DNA of 44,621 bases from CAZBBB01 sp964490005 (lineage in GTDB: Bacteria > Planctomycetota > B15-G4). Positions 1-7,952 of this stretch are shown piece after piece. The position numbers and the translations under genes are program-made. The stretch lies in assembly GCA_964490005.1 (NCBI GenBank), contig CAZBBB010000016.1, positions 1 through 44,621 on the forward strand. Reading direction: 5' to 3'. A model generated the notes under the pieces. It was not told where the DNA came from and did no database searches. It saw only the letters and a list, made by a program, of their open reading frames with translations. Numbering within the stretch: position 1 is the stretch's first letter; each line of letters begins with the position of its first letter.

Positions 1-276
1 CGGCGCGCGCGCGGCGCGGGCCGCCTGCTCGTCGAAGGCCTGCCGGATGAGCGCGGCCTCGCGCGCCGGTTCGAGGAAGGGGTAGGCCACCGCGTCGACG
101 TCCTGCGCGCGCCAGCCGGTGTGCGCGAGCGCCGCGCCCAGCGCCGCGTGCGGAAAGCCGGCGTGCTGCTTGATGCGCGAGAAGCGCTCCTCGGCGGCGG
201 CGAAGAGCAGCTCGCCGTCCTGCGCGGCGACGACGGTCGCGTCCTTGTCGAGCGGCGAGATCCCCAGGACCTTCAC
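1..276 (-). CDS. Carbamoyltransferase, NodU/CmcH family (N-terminal part, cut by window edge)
   Basis: Reading leftward from a GTG at 276, 92 codons stay open to the window edge. The product starts MKVLGISPLDKDATVVAAQD and continues with the AAEERFSRIKQHAGFP block, which matches the N-terminal ASKHA-like domain of NodU/CmcH O-carbamoyltransferases. These enzymes move a carbamoyl group from carbamoyl phosphate to a hydroxyl of a sugar or secondary metabolite. The GTG overlaps the TGA of the deacetylase upstream by four bases (GTGA), so the two are almost certainly co-translated. With a polysaccharide deacetylase just before it, decoration of a cell-surface glycan is the likely role. The substrate cannot be told and the catalytic C-terminal part lies outside the window. 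Confidence 0.85.
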   Translation of the reverse strand, partial: MKVLGISPLDKDATVVAAQDGELLFAAAEERFSRIKQHAGFPHAALGAALAHTGWRAQDVDAVAYPFLEPAREAALIRQAFDEQAARAARAP

Positions 277-1277
277 GCGCCGCGCGCGGCCGCCAGCGCC
301 GCGTGCAGCTGCAGCGGCGTCATCGTCACGCCGCCGAAGTCGCCCAGAAACCACTCGAAGAAGCCGCGGCACTGGTTCAGGAAGCGCGCCAGGTCGACCT
401 CGTTGCGCACGTAGGGCGTGCAGCCCGGCTTGAGGCTGGGCGTGTGGAAGCTGAACACGAAGACCTGCCGCCCGGCGCTCCACAGCGCGGTCACGAGGCG
501 CATGTTGTGCACCAGGTCGTAGCCCTCGGGCGAGAGGCGCAGTCGCTCGAGCGCGCCGCTGCGCGCCAGCACGGCCGGCACGCGCAGGGCCGCGAGCGCC
601 CTGGTCGAACAGGCGCGGTAGACCTTCGGCTGGCCGCGCGACAGCCAGCCGGCGAAGCCCGAGGTCTGCGGCAGCGAGAGCAGTTCGCCGCGCGCGCCGA
701 CCCAGGCCGGCGCGCCGTCGGCGTCGCGGAAGTCGGGCCCGCCCTCGCGGCGGTAGTCGAAGTGCGGCAGCACCGAGCAGTCCACCCGGAAGTCCTGCTC
801 CTCGAGCAGCGCGCGCGTGCGCGGCCCCAGGCCGTAGCGTCCCGCCTGGTAGACCCGCGGCCGCACCCCGAGGTGCTCCTCGATCGCGGACACGAGGCGC
901 GCGAGCTTGGCGCGCTCGAGCTCCTCGGGCAGGTTGCCGGGGAAGGAGTTCCTCGCGCAGACGTCCTCCTCGTGCGGCGGCGTGACCCACGGGTGCAGGT
1001 GCGCGCCGACGCAGGCGCGGCCGTCGCGCGCGAAGCCGGAGAGCAGCTCGCGCCCCGGCGACCGCGTCGCGACCGGGTGCGTCACGACGTAGGTCGGCAC
1101 GATGCCGTGCCGCTCGAACAGCGCCTGCGCCGCGTGCAGCCGCGCGATGGCCGAGACGTCGACGTGCCGGCTGTCGAAGCCGGCGGACCACTCGAACTCC
1201 TCCTCGGCGTCGAGGATCACGAGCAGGACGGGCGGATGGTGGCGCGGCAGCCGCGCGGGGCGATCGCTGCCGCCCAT
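273..1277 (-). CDS. Polysaccharide deacetylase family protein (WalW-like)
   Basis: A 334-residue protein of the NodB-homology fold, in the subgroup sometimes labelled WalW. Visible motifs are LDAEEEFEW near residues 22-30 in place of the usual TFDDG, then PTYVVTHPVA near 61-70, GAHLHPWVTPP with candidate metal histidines 93 and 95, and NSFPGNLP and YQAGRYGLGP further on. The expected role is hydrolytic removal of N- or O-acetyl groups from a glycan. There is no signal peptide, so it probably acts in the cytosol on a lipid-linked or nucleotide-linked precursor. The ATG at 1277 lies 8 bases after the nadA stop, and the stop overlaps the carbamoyltransferase start. The operon context suggests surface polysaccharide modification; the exact substrate is unknown. 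Confidence 0.8.
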   Translation of the reverse strand: MGGSDRPARLPRHHPPVLLVILDAEEEFEWSAGFDSRHVDVSAIARLHAAQALFERHGIVPTYVVTHPVATRSPGRELLSGFARDGRACVGAHLHPWVTPPHEEDVCARNSFPGNLPEELERAKLARLVSAIEEHLGVRPRVYQAGRYGLGPRTRALLEEQDFRVDCSVLPHFDYRREGGPDFRDADGAPAWVGARGELLSLPQTSGFAGWLSRGQPKVYRACSTRALAALRVPAVLARSGALERLRLSPEGYDLVHNMRLVTALWSAGRQVFVFSFHTPSLKPGCTPYVRNEVDLARFLNQCRGFFEWFLGDFGGVTMTPLQLHAALAAARGA

Positions 1278-1285
1278 GGCCGGCT

Positions 1286-2629
1286 TCAGCCTGCCGCCGC
1301 CTGCGTGATCGCCACCATGCGCTGCAGCGCGGCGCGCGCGTGCGCCGTGGCCCGGGCCTGCTCGTCCGCGCCGAGCCGCTCGCGCGCGCCCGACAGCTCG
1401 TCGACCACGTCGCCCATCCGCACGCGGTTGATGTCGGGCGCCTTGCCCTTGGCGAGCAGGTCGACCATCGCGACCAGGTGCGGCGGGTCGTTGCGCGACA
1501 TCGTGGCGCAGCCGCACCCCATGCTGGCGAAGGCCGGGTCGGGGATGTCGGCCAGGTGCACGACCGCCACGCCGCGCGCCTGCGCCTGCTCGCGGGCGTT
1601 GCGCACGAAGTGCCCTTCGGTGCCGATGGCGAGCTTGGCACCGGCGGGCGCGTCCATGACGGCGTTCCACAGGTACTTGGTCGAGCCGTGGCCGTCGGCG
1701 TGCTGCACGATCGGCAGCGGGCACTCGGGATGCACGAGCACGCGGAAGCCCTGGGCGCGCCACCAGTCGATCATCTCGCGCCGGAAGACGGTGTGCACGC
1801 CGCAGGAGCTGCCCCAGAGCACGACGCGCGCGGCGTCGAGGCGCGCGCGCTCCTTGCGGTCGAGCGAGCCGATCGTCTTGAGCATGCCCTCGGTGCCGCC
1901 CGGCCAGAGGAACTGCTCGCCCGGCGCCACGCCCGTCTGCCAGCAGGCGACCTCGCCGAGGTGGCGGTCGGGCACCCACAGGATCTTCTTCCCCTGCGCG
2001 AGCGCCCAGCGCAGCACGTGCTGCGCGTTGCTCGAGGTGCAGACCGCGCCGCCGGTGCGGCCGGCCAGCGCCTTGATGCGCCCGCTCGTGTTCATGTACG
2101 CGACGACCATCAGGTCCTCGCCGTAGACGGACTGCAGGTCCTCGAAGAAGGGCGCGACCTGGTACTCCTTGGCGTACATCTCCATCGTGCAGCCGGCGCG
2201 CGGGTTGGTGATCCACACCTGCTGGTGGGGCGCGGCCAGCGTGGCGATCGACTCGGCCATGAAGTGCACGGCCGACTCGACGATGTGCTCGGCCTGCCCG
2301 TTGTCGGCCGCCATGAGCGCCAGCTCGTAGCTGTCGGCGATGCGCCCGCCGTAGCGCTCGACGAGCTTCACGATCTCGCCGCCCATGTAATAGTGCGCCA
2401 GCAGCAGCAGGCGGTCGCCGAACTGCGCGAGGGCCGGCTTGAGGTAGCCGTCCATCCACGGGAGCACCGTCGCCGGCAGGCGGTCGGGCAGCGCGAGGTA
2501 CTCCTCGGCGTAGGGCCGGAACTCCTCCTGATAGCGGTCGAGGGGGAGATCCTGCTGGCAGACGGGCAGGTCGGGACGGATCTCCATCCGCGAGAGGCGG
2601 ACGGAGCGGTCGACGGTGCGGGACGTCAC
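1286..2629 (-). CDS. nadA: Quinolinate synthase NadA
   Basis: NadA condenses iminoaspartate with dihydroxyacetone phosphate to quinolinate, a step of de novo NAD synthesis, using a [4Fe-4S] cluster. Family motifs are present in order: LLLAHYYMGGEI, the AGCTMEMY cysteine, VVAYMNTSGRIKA, CTSSNA, PDRHLG, the GSSCGVH cysteine, VHPECP, GTEGHFVRN and the MGCGCATM cysteine region. The three cluster cysteines are therefore accounted for. At 447 residues it is on the long side for NadA. The start at 2629 is a GTG with no clear Shine-Dalgarno sequence, and an ATG at 2587 would give 433 residues. It begins 34 bases downstream of the CFA stop on the same strand. No nadB or nadC is present here, so NAD synthesis genes appear scattered. 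Confidence 0.93.
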   Translation of the reverse strand: MTSRTVDRSVRLSRMEIRPDLPVCQQDLPLDRYQEEFRPYAEEYLALPDRLPATVLPWMDGYLKPALAQFGDRLLLLAHYYMGGEIVKLVERYGGRIADSYELALMAADNGQAEHIVESAVHFMAESIATLAAPHQQVWITNPRAGCTMEMYAKEYQVAPFFEDLQSVYGEDLMVVAYMNTSGRIKALAGRTGGAVCTSSNAQHVLRWALAQGKKILWVPDRHLGEVACWQTGVAPGEQFLWPGGTEGMLKTIGSLDRKERARLDAARVVLWGSSCGVHTVFRREMIDWWRAQGFRVLVHPECPLPIVQHADGHGSTKYLWNAVMDAPAGAKLAIGTEGHFVRNAREQAQARGVAVVHLADIPDPAFASMGCGCATMSRNDPPHLVAMVDLLAKGKAPDINRVRMGDVVDELSGARERLGADEQARATAHARAALQRMVAITQAAAG

Positions 2630-2663
2630 GCGCGGAGAATAGCACGCGCACCGCGGGCGCCCC

Positions 2664-3923
2664 TCAGGCCGGCGCGCGCCTCCGACCGGGGCGCGCGAAG
2701 AGCATCTGCGCCACGCCGAGCTGCCCGGCCCGGAAGCCGCCCTCGCAGTAGGCGAAGTAGTAGTCCCACAGGCGCAGGAAGGCCTCGTCGGCGCCGAGCG
2801 CAGCCACGCGTTCGCGCGCCGCGTGCAGGTTGGCGCGCCAGGCGGCGAGCGTGGTCGCGTAGTGCGGCCCGAAGTCGCGCAGCTCGAGCAGCGCGAAGTC
2901 GCTGCGCCGGCGCGTCGCGTCGAGGATCGCCGCGACCGAGGGGATGAAGCTGCCGGGGAACATGTCGCGCTTGATGAAGTCGACCCCGTCGCGCGCCGAC
3001 GCGTGGAGCTGGTCGCGGATCGTGATCGCCTGGAGCGCGAAGAGCCCTTCGTCGGAGAGCAGGCGCGCGCAGCTCTCGACGAAGACGTCGAGGTGGTCGG
3101 CGCCGACGGCCTCGATCATCTCGACCGAGACGAGCTTGTCGTAGCGGCCGCGCAGGTCGCGGTAGTCCTGGGCGAGGATCGTGACGCGGTCGGCGAGGCC
3201 CGCGGCGCGCACGCGCTCGGTGGCCAGCGCGTGCTGAGCGGCCGAGATCGTCGTGGCCGTGACGCGGCAGCCGTGATGCGTGGCGGCGTGCAGCGCCAGG
3301 CTGCCCCAGCCGCAGCCGATCTCGAGCAGGTGGTCCTGCGGGCGCAGCTCGAGCAGCCGGCACAGCCGTTCGAGCTTGGCCTCGCTGGCCTGCGCCAGGG
3401 TCGCTCCGGGCCGCTCGAAGAGGGCGCACGAGTAGGTCAGGCTCGGGTCGAGGAAGCTGGCGAAGAAGGCGTTGCCGAGGTCGTAGTGCGCGGCGATGTT
3501 GCGGCGCGCGCCCGAACGCGTGTTGCGGCGCAGCGCGTGGGCCGCGCGGCGCAGCGGCGCGGCCAGGCGCGCCGGCCCGCTCTCGAAGGCCGTCAGCACC
3601 CGCCGGTCGCGCACGAGCAGCTCGATCAGCGCAGGCAGGTCGTCGCAGCTCCAGGCGCCCGCGACGAAGGACTCGGCCGCGCCGAGCGAGCCGCCGAGCA
3701 GCAGGTCGACCCAGAAACCCTCGTCGTGCACGCGCAGGCGCACGGGCTCGGCACCGTGCTCGTCGCGACCGAAGGCCGTGCGGCGCCCGCCGTCCTCCTC
3801 GACGAGCAGCCGGCCGCGGCCCAGCCGGCGCAGGCGACGCTCGACCGCGGCGCGCGCGAGGCGCGCGAGGGGGGAGGTGCGCGGCCGCAGCGCGCGCGCG
3901 GCCGTCTTCGGGATCTGCAGCAT
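2664..3923 (-). CDS. Cyclopropane-fatty-acyl-phospholipid synthase family methyltransferase
   Basis: A 419-residue SAM-dependent methyltransferase of the CFA synthase family, which adds a methylene or methyl group from SAM across a double bond of membrane phospholipid acyl chains. After a family-typical N-terminal region come AAHYDLGNAFFASFLD, LTYSCALFE, the SAM motif LLEIGCGWGS near residue 198, SVEMIEAVG and the C-terminal DYYFAYCEGGF block. Length matches the bacterial CFA family (about 380-430). The start codon shares one base with the DUF1365 stop (TGATG), so translation is coupled. The preceding genes encode DUF1365, an FAD oxidoreductase and a desaturase, which is the usual company of CFA-like enzymes in light or singlet-oxygen regulons. 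Product identity (cyclopropane, methyl-branched or furan precursor) cannot be decided here. Confidence 0.9.
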   Translation of the reverse strand: MLQIPKTAARALRPRTSPLARLARAAVERRLRRLGRGRLLVEEDGGRRTAFGRDEHGAEPVRLRVHDEGFWVDLLLGGSLGAAESFVAGAWSCDDLPALIELLVRDRRVLTAFESGPARLAAPLRRAAHALRRNTRSGARRNIAAHYDLGNAFFASFLDPSLTYSCALFERPGATLAQASEAKLERLCRLLELRPQDHLLEIGCGWGSLALHAATHHGCRVTATTISAAQHALATERVRAAGLADRVTILAQDYRDLRGRYDKLVSVEMIEAVGADHLDVFVESCARLLSDEGLFALQAITIRDQLHASARDGVDFIKRDMFPGSFIPSVAAILDATRRRSDFALLELRDFGPHYATTLAAWRANLHAARERVAALGADEAFLRLWDYYFAYCEGGFRAGQLGVAQMLFARPGRRRAPA

Positions 3924-4723
3924 CAGCGGGCCTTTCGTCCGGGAAGCGCGGCGCGCTCCGCCGCGAGCGTGCCGGGGTGGACGTGGAAGGGCACGCGCTT
4001 GAGCCACAGCCGCAGCGCCTGCCAGTGGATCGCGGCGATCGTCTTGCCGGTCATGAACGGGTGGCGCAGCGCGACGCGCGCCAGTTGCCGGCCGTCGAGC
4101 GGGCGGCGCTCCAGCTCGAGCGTGGCGTCGAGCATCCGACGGCCGCCTTCGTGGCTGGCCATCGCGACGCTCAGGCGCGCGCCGGGCGGGCCGAGCGTCC
4201 AGTCGTAGACCTGGTCCATGCCCATGAAGGGCGAGACGTGGAAGTCCTTGGCGAAACGAAAGCGCCGTCGGCCCTCCGCCGCGTCGCCGACGGGCTCGCC
4301 GGCGTCCAGCGCGAGCACGTGGACGCGGCGCTCGCCCCAGGGCGTGTTGGTGATCTCGGCCAACACGTGCGTCAGCCGGCCGGCGCGGTCGTGGCAGTAG
4401 AGGAAGCTGACGGGGTTGAACGCGTAGCCGAAGCAGCGCGGCTGGGCGAGGTGCACGATGCGCCCCTCGGGTCGGCTGCCCGTCGCGCGCTCGACGAGGT
4501 TGCGCGCGGCCTGCGCCAGCGGCACCGCCGGGTCCCCGAGCGCGTCGCGCCGCCGCACGCTGAACAGGTTGGGGCGCTCGACCGACCACAGCCAGCGACC
4601 CGCGAACACCTCGTCGAGTTCGTCGAGGTCGAGGCTCAGCATCCAGACGCGGTAGCTGAAGGCGTGGCGCACCGGCGCGTGCCGCACGTGCCGCACGACG
4701 CCGCGGTACAGCGCGCTGTTCAT
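3923..4723 (-). CDS. DUF1365 domain-containing protein
   Basis: A 266-residue protein beginning MNSALYRGVVRHVRHAPVRH, followed by AFSYRVWMLSLDLDEL, CFGYAFNPVSFLYCHD, AEITNTPWGERRVHVL and KDFHVSPFMGM, all signatures of DUF1365. The biochemical role is not established. The family is nearly always found between an FAD-dependent amine-oxidase-like gene and a CFA-type methyltransferase, as here, and is assumed to act on modified fatty acids. The ATG overlaps the FAD oxidoreductase stop by four bases (ATGA), and its own stop shares a base with the CFA start, so stoichiometric production is likely. No signal peptide is seen. Confidence 0.88.
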   Translation of the reverse strand: MNSALYRGVVRHVRHAPVRHAFSYRVWMLSLDLDELDEVFAGRWLWSVERPNLFSVRRRDALGDPAVPLAQAARNLVERATGSRPEGRIVHLAQPRCFGYAFNPVSFLYCHDRAGRLTHVLAEITNTPWGERRVHVLALDAGEPVGDAAEGRRRFRFAKDFHVSPFMGMDQVYDWTLGPPGARLSVAMASHEGGRRMLDATLELERRPLDGRQLARVALRHPFMTGKTIAAIHWQALRLWLKRVPFHVHPGTLAAERAALPGRKAR

Positions 4724-6081
4724 CGGGTGCCCGCCGCGTTCGTGTCGTTCGAGAAGACCCGCGGCCGCGGTCGGTCGCCGCGTGCCGGGGGCGGCGGAGC
4801 GGGGCGCAGCGCCTCCTCGAGATCCCGCACGCCGAAGCGGCGCGCGACCGCCAGCGCGCTGACCACGCCGTCCTCGTGGAAGCCGTAGCCGTTCCACGCG
4901 CCGCAGACGTACGTGCGCCGGCGTCCGGCGCGGCGGGCCAGGGCGCGCTGCGCCGCGGCGGCGCCGACGCCGAAGATCGGGTGCTCGTAGCGCATGCGCG
5001 CCAGGACCTTGCCGGGATCGATCGGCGCCGTGCCGTTGAGCGTGACCAGATGTCGCTCGGCGCCGGGCAGGCCCTGCAGCGCGTTCATGTCGTAGGTCAC
5101 GGACACCGGGTCGCCGGCCGCGCGCGGCACGCGGTAGTTCCAGGCCGCCCACGCGCGCCGGCTTCGCGGCAGCACGCTCGTGTCGGTGTGCAGCACGGCC
5201 TCGTTGCGCTGGAAGGGGATGGCCGAGAGCAGCGCGCGCTCCTCCCTGTCGGCGTCGACGAGCAGCGCCAGGGCCTGATCGGCGTGCACGGCGAGCACGA
5301 CGTCGTCGCAACTCGGCGCGACGTGGCCCTCCACGTCGAGTTCGACGCGCGTCGCGAGGCGCCGCACCGCTGCCACCCTGGCCCCGAGCCGGATCGAGCC
5401 GGCCAGCGGCGCCGCGAGGCGCTCGACGTAGCGCGCCGACCCGCCCTCGACCACGTACCACTGCGGCCGGTCGCGCAGGTCGAGCAGGCCGTGGTTGGAG
5501 AAGAAGCGCACGAAGGTCGCGGCCGGGAAGGCGCCCATCGCCGCCGGCCGCGCCGACCAGATCGCGGCGCCCATCGGCACGAGGTAGTGCTCGACGAAGT
5601 CGCGCGAGTAGCCGCGCGCCGCGAGGTATCCGCCCAGCGTGCGCGCCTCGTCGGGGTCGGCGAGCAGTTCGGGCGCCTCGCGACCGAAGCGCCGCAGGTC
5701 GCGCAGGATGCGCCAGTGCCCGGGCCGCAGCAGGTTGCGCCGCTGCGCGAAGAAGCCCGCGAGCGAGCGTCCCGAGTATTCCAGGCCCGTCGCGTCGCAG
5801 CGCACGCCGAAGCTCATCTCGGTGGGGCGGCGGCCGACGCCGAGGAGGTCGAGCAGCCGCGAGAAGCGCGGATAGGTGCGGTCGTTGAAGACGATGAAGC
5901 CGCTGTCCACGGCCAGCCGCCGGCCGCCGGACTCGACCTCGTGCGTGTGGACGTGGCCGCCGAGCCGCGGCGCGGCCTCGTAGAGCGTCACGTCGTGCCG
6001 CGTCGACAGCAGACGCGCGGCCAGCAGGCCCGCCACGCCCGAGCCGATCACGGCCACGCGCCGTCGGCCGCCCTCAGACAT
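4720..6081 (-). CDS. FAD-dependent oxidoreductase (amine oxidase-like)
   Basis: A 453-residue flavoprotein with an N-terminal Rossmann motif VAVIGSGVAGLLAARLL followed by YEAAPRLGGHVHT, then VDSGFIVFNDRTYPRF and a C-terminal FAD-contact region around YVCGAWNGYGFHEDG. This is the NAD(P)/FAD-binding amine-oxidase-like group that accompanies DUF1365 and CFA genes. It is likely to oxidise or desaturate lipid acyl chains; related proteobacterial proteins take part in unusual fatty acid formation, including furan fatty acids. That substrate is an inference. It overlaps the desaturase stop by eight bases and the DUF1365 start by four, so it sits in a tightly coupled operon. The C-terminal roughly 40 residues are Pro/Arg rich and probably not part of the fold. 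Confidence 0.87.
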   Translation of the reverse strand: MSEGGRRRVAVIGSGVAGLLAARLLSTRHDVTLYEAAPRLGGHVHTHEVESGGRRLAVDSGFIVFNDRTYPRFSRLLDLLGVGRRPTEMSFGVRCDATGLEYSGRSLAGFFAQRRNLLRPGHWRILRDLRRFGREAPELLADPDEARTLGGYLAARGYSRDFVEHYLVPMGAAIWSARPAAMGAFPAATFVRFFSNHGLLDLRDRPQWYVVEGGSARYVERLAAPLAGSIRLGARVAAVRRLATRVELDVEGHVAPSCDDVVLAVHADQALALLVDADREERALLSAIPFQRNEAVLHTDTSVLPRSRRAWAAWNYRVPRAAGDPVSVTYDMNALQGLPGAERHLVTLNGTAPIDPGKVLARMRYEHPIFGVGAAAAQRALARRAGRRRTYVCGAWNGYGFHEDGVVSALAVARRFGVRDLEEALRPAPPPPARGDRPRPRVFSNDTNAAGTR

Positions 6082-6970
6082 GGCCCGGCACCTTTCCGCG
6101 CACGCGCGCCCCGGCCCGGCCCTCGTCGAGGACGGCGCGCGGCACGGGGCGCGGTTCGCGCACGATGCCCGCCGCCTGCAGCGCGCGCAGCACGAGCCAG
6201 GTCGGGTCGAACTCGTACCAGCGGAAACCCTGCCGCGCCGCGTGCGGATAGCGGTGGTGGTTGTTGTGCCAGCCCTCGCCCAGCGTGAGCAGCGCGAGCA
6301 GCGCGTTGTTGCGGCTGTCGTCGGCGGTCGCGTAGCGGCGGCTGCCCCAGCGATGCGCGAGGCTGTTGATCGTGCCCGTGGCGTGGAACAGCAGCACGGT
6401 CGAGATGCAGAAACCCCACACGAACAGCTGCGCGCCGCTCGTGCCGAGCTGCGGGGCCCGCGCCTCGAGCAGGGCGCCCAGCGCCCACAGCGCACCGGCG
6501 AGCGCGAGCGGCACCAGCGTGTCCCGGCGGTCCAGGAAGCGCAGCTCGGGAAAGCGCGCCAGGTCGGGCACGCGCGCCAGCTGCGTGGGGTGGTGGCGCC
6601 TCGTCGTGAACCAGCCGACGTGGCTGTGCAGGAAGCCGAGGTGGCGCGGCGAGTGCGCGTCGGCCGGCGCGTCGCTGTATTCGTGGTGGTGGCGGTGGTG
6701 CGCCGCCCACCAGAGCGGCCCGCGCTGCGCGGCGCTCGCGCCCAGCACGGCCAGCACGAACTGCGCCGGACGCGTCAGCCGGTAGCTGCGGTGCGAGAAG
6801 TAGCGGTGGTAGCCGGCCGTGATGGCGAACATGCGGATCAGATAGAGGCCGGCGCACACGGCGAGCGCCGTGGCGCTGACGCCCGTCCAGAGGGCCGCGA
6901 AGCAGGCCAGGTGCAGCGCCACGAACGGGGCGATGCGCAGCCATTCGATGCGGTCCTCGGGCTCCCTCAT
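6074..6970 (-). CDS. Acyl-CoA/fatty acid desaturase (delta-9 type, membrane di-iron)
   Basis: A 298-residue integral membrane desaturase. The three histidine boxes are intact: HRYFSH at residues 55-60, HHRHHH at 91-96 and HNNHH near residue 230, and hydrophobic segments separate them as in stearoyl-CoA desaturases. It should introduce a cis double bond into saturated acyl-CoA or phospholipid chains, supplying the substrate for the two CFA-type enzymes in this cluster. The ATG at 6970 is preceded by GAAGAG at 6-base spacing. That sequence is one arm of a long inverted repeat (6977-7048), so the ribosome binding site can be folded away. It is the first gene of the leftward operon, divergent from DUF1295. 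Confidence 0.92.
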   Translation of the reverse strand: MREPEDRIEWLRIAPFVALHLACFAALWTGVSATALAVCAGLYLIRMFAITAGYHRYFSHRSYRLTRPAQFVLAVLGASAAQRGPLWWAAHHRHHHEYSDAPADAHSPRHLGFLHSHVGWFTTRRHHPTQLARVPDLARFPELRFLDRRDTLVPLALAGALWALGALLEARAPQLGTSGAQLFVWGFCISTVLLFHATGTINSLAHRWGSRRYATADDSRNNALLALLTLGEGWHNNHHRYPHAARQGFRWYEFDPTWLVLRALQAAGIVREPRPVPRAVLDEGRAGARVRGKVPGHV

Positions 6971-6976
6971 GGCCGG

Positions 6977-7048
6977 CTCTTCGCGCGGCGGCTGCCGCCG
7001 GATGCACGCCGGGGTCGCTGCATCCGGCGGGCCGGCCGCCGCGAAGAG
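6977..7048 (-). promoter_or_regulatory. Long nested inverted repeat in the desaturase leader, covering its Shine-Dalgarno
   Basis: The inner arms 6995-7006 (CCGCCGGATGCA) and 7019-7030 are perfect 12-base complements around a 12-base loop. The outer arms 6977-6991 and 7036-7048 pair over 13 bases with two bases unpaired, and only 3 and 5 unpaired bases separate inner from outer arms. On the leftward transcript the 3' outer arm contains the presumed ribosome binding site GAAGAG. The fold would sequester it, 6 bases before the desaturase ATG. It may be an RNA switch or thermosensor, or a DNA operator serving both divergent operons. Confidence 0.6.
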
Positions 7049-7148
7049 GAGGTCCAGACCGTCGCCGCCTCCGAGCGGCCCTCCCTTCCCCCCCTCCCTC
7101 GCCCGACTCACGTTCGTGCCCCCTCCCCCCGCGCCCACACCGCTCGTG

Positions 7149-7952
7149 ATGCCCTTGCTGGCGACCTGGATCGCGGCCGCTGCCGTCATGCAGGCCCTCT
7201 GGTTCGTGCAGCGCAGGTTGCGCGACGCGGGTGTGGTGGACGTGGGTTGGGCCGGTTGCCTCGGGGCGGCGGCGGTCTGCTTGGGACTGTTCCTCGACGG
7301 CGCTCCGGTGCAGCGCGCGCTCGCCGCGCTCGTCGGCGGCGTCTGGGGCTCGCGACTCGCCTGGCATCTGCTGAGCGACCGCGTGCTGGGCCGGCCGGAG
7401 GACGGCCGCTACCGCGCCCTTCGCGAACACTGGGGCGCGCGCGCCGACGCGCACCTGCTGTGGTTCTTCCAGGTGCAGGCGCTGCTCGTCGCCCTGCTCG
7501 CGCTGCCCTTCGCGCTCGTGGCGCGCTCGCCCGCGACCGAACTGGCCCCCGTGCAATGGGCGGGGGTGCTGCTGTTCGCCCTCGCGCAGGGCGGCGTGGC
7601 GCTCGCCGATCGGCAGCTGGCGCGCTTCCGCGCGCGCCCCGAGCACCGCGGCCGCACCTGCCGCGCGGGGCTGTGGCGTCTCTCGCGCCATCCCAACTAC
7701 TTCTTCGAGTGGCTGGTGTGGTGCGCCTTCGCGCTGCTGGCCCTGCCCGCGCCGGGCGGCGTCTGGGCGCTGGCGGTGCCGGCCCTGATGCTGCTGCTCA
7801 TCACCAAGGTCTCGGGCATCCCCTGGACCGAGGCGCAGGCGCTGCGTTCGCGCGGCGAGGACTACCGCCGCTACCAGCGCACGACGAGCGCCTTCATCCC
7901 GTGGTTCCCGCGCGAGCGGGAGCCGGCGCGCACGACGGGCGAAGCGCGATGA
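7149..7952 (+). CDS. DUF1295 domain-containing membrane protein (steroid 5-alpha-reductase-like)
   Basis: A 267-residue polytopic membrane protein of the DUF1295 family. Hydrophobic segments run from the N-terminus (LLATWIAAAAVMQALWF) onward. The family signature RHPNYFFEWLVW sits about residue 180-190, and YRRYQRTTSAFIPWFPR near the C-terminus is also typical. Relatives are related to steroid 5-alpha-reductases and isoprenylcysteine methyltransferases, so double-bond reduction of a lipid is a plausible but unproven activity. The start is uncertain: ATG 7149 has no Shine-Dalgarno sequence, only a C-rich tract before it, and an in-frame GTG lies at 7116. Its stop overlaps the next ATG by four bases (ATGA), coupling it to the second CFA-type enzyme. 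Confidence 0.85.
   Translation: MPLLATWIAAAAVMQALWFVQRRLRDAGVVDVGWAGCLGAAAVCLGLFLDGAPVQRALAALVGGVWGSRLAWHLLSDRVLGRPEDGRYRALREHWGARADAHLLWFFQVQALLVALLALPFALVARSPATELAPVQWAGVLLFALAQGGVALADRQLARFRARPEHRGRTCRAGLWRLSRHPNYFFEWLVWCAFALLALPAPGGVWALAVPALMLLLITKVSGIPWTEAQALRSRGEDYRRYQRTTSAFIPWFPREREPARTTGEAR

Noticed and set aside
273..2651. A single 792-residue leftward open frame
   Set aside because: Only its C-terminal 334 residues are a real protein (the deacetylase). The upstream part is the out-of-frame, Arg-rich shadow of nadA.
2626..3429. A 267-residue leftward frame over the first CFA gene
   Set aside because: A shadow frame of the CFA coding sequence; the translation is Arg/Ala/Gly repeats without motifs.
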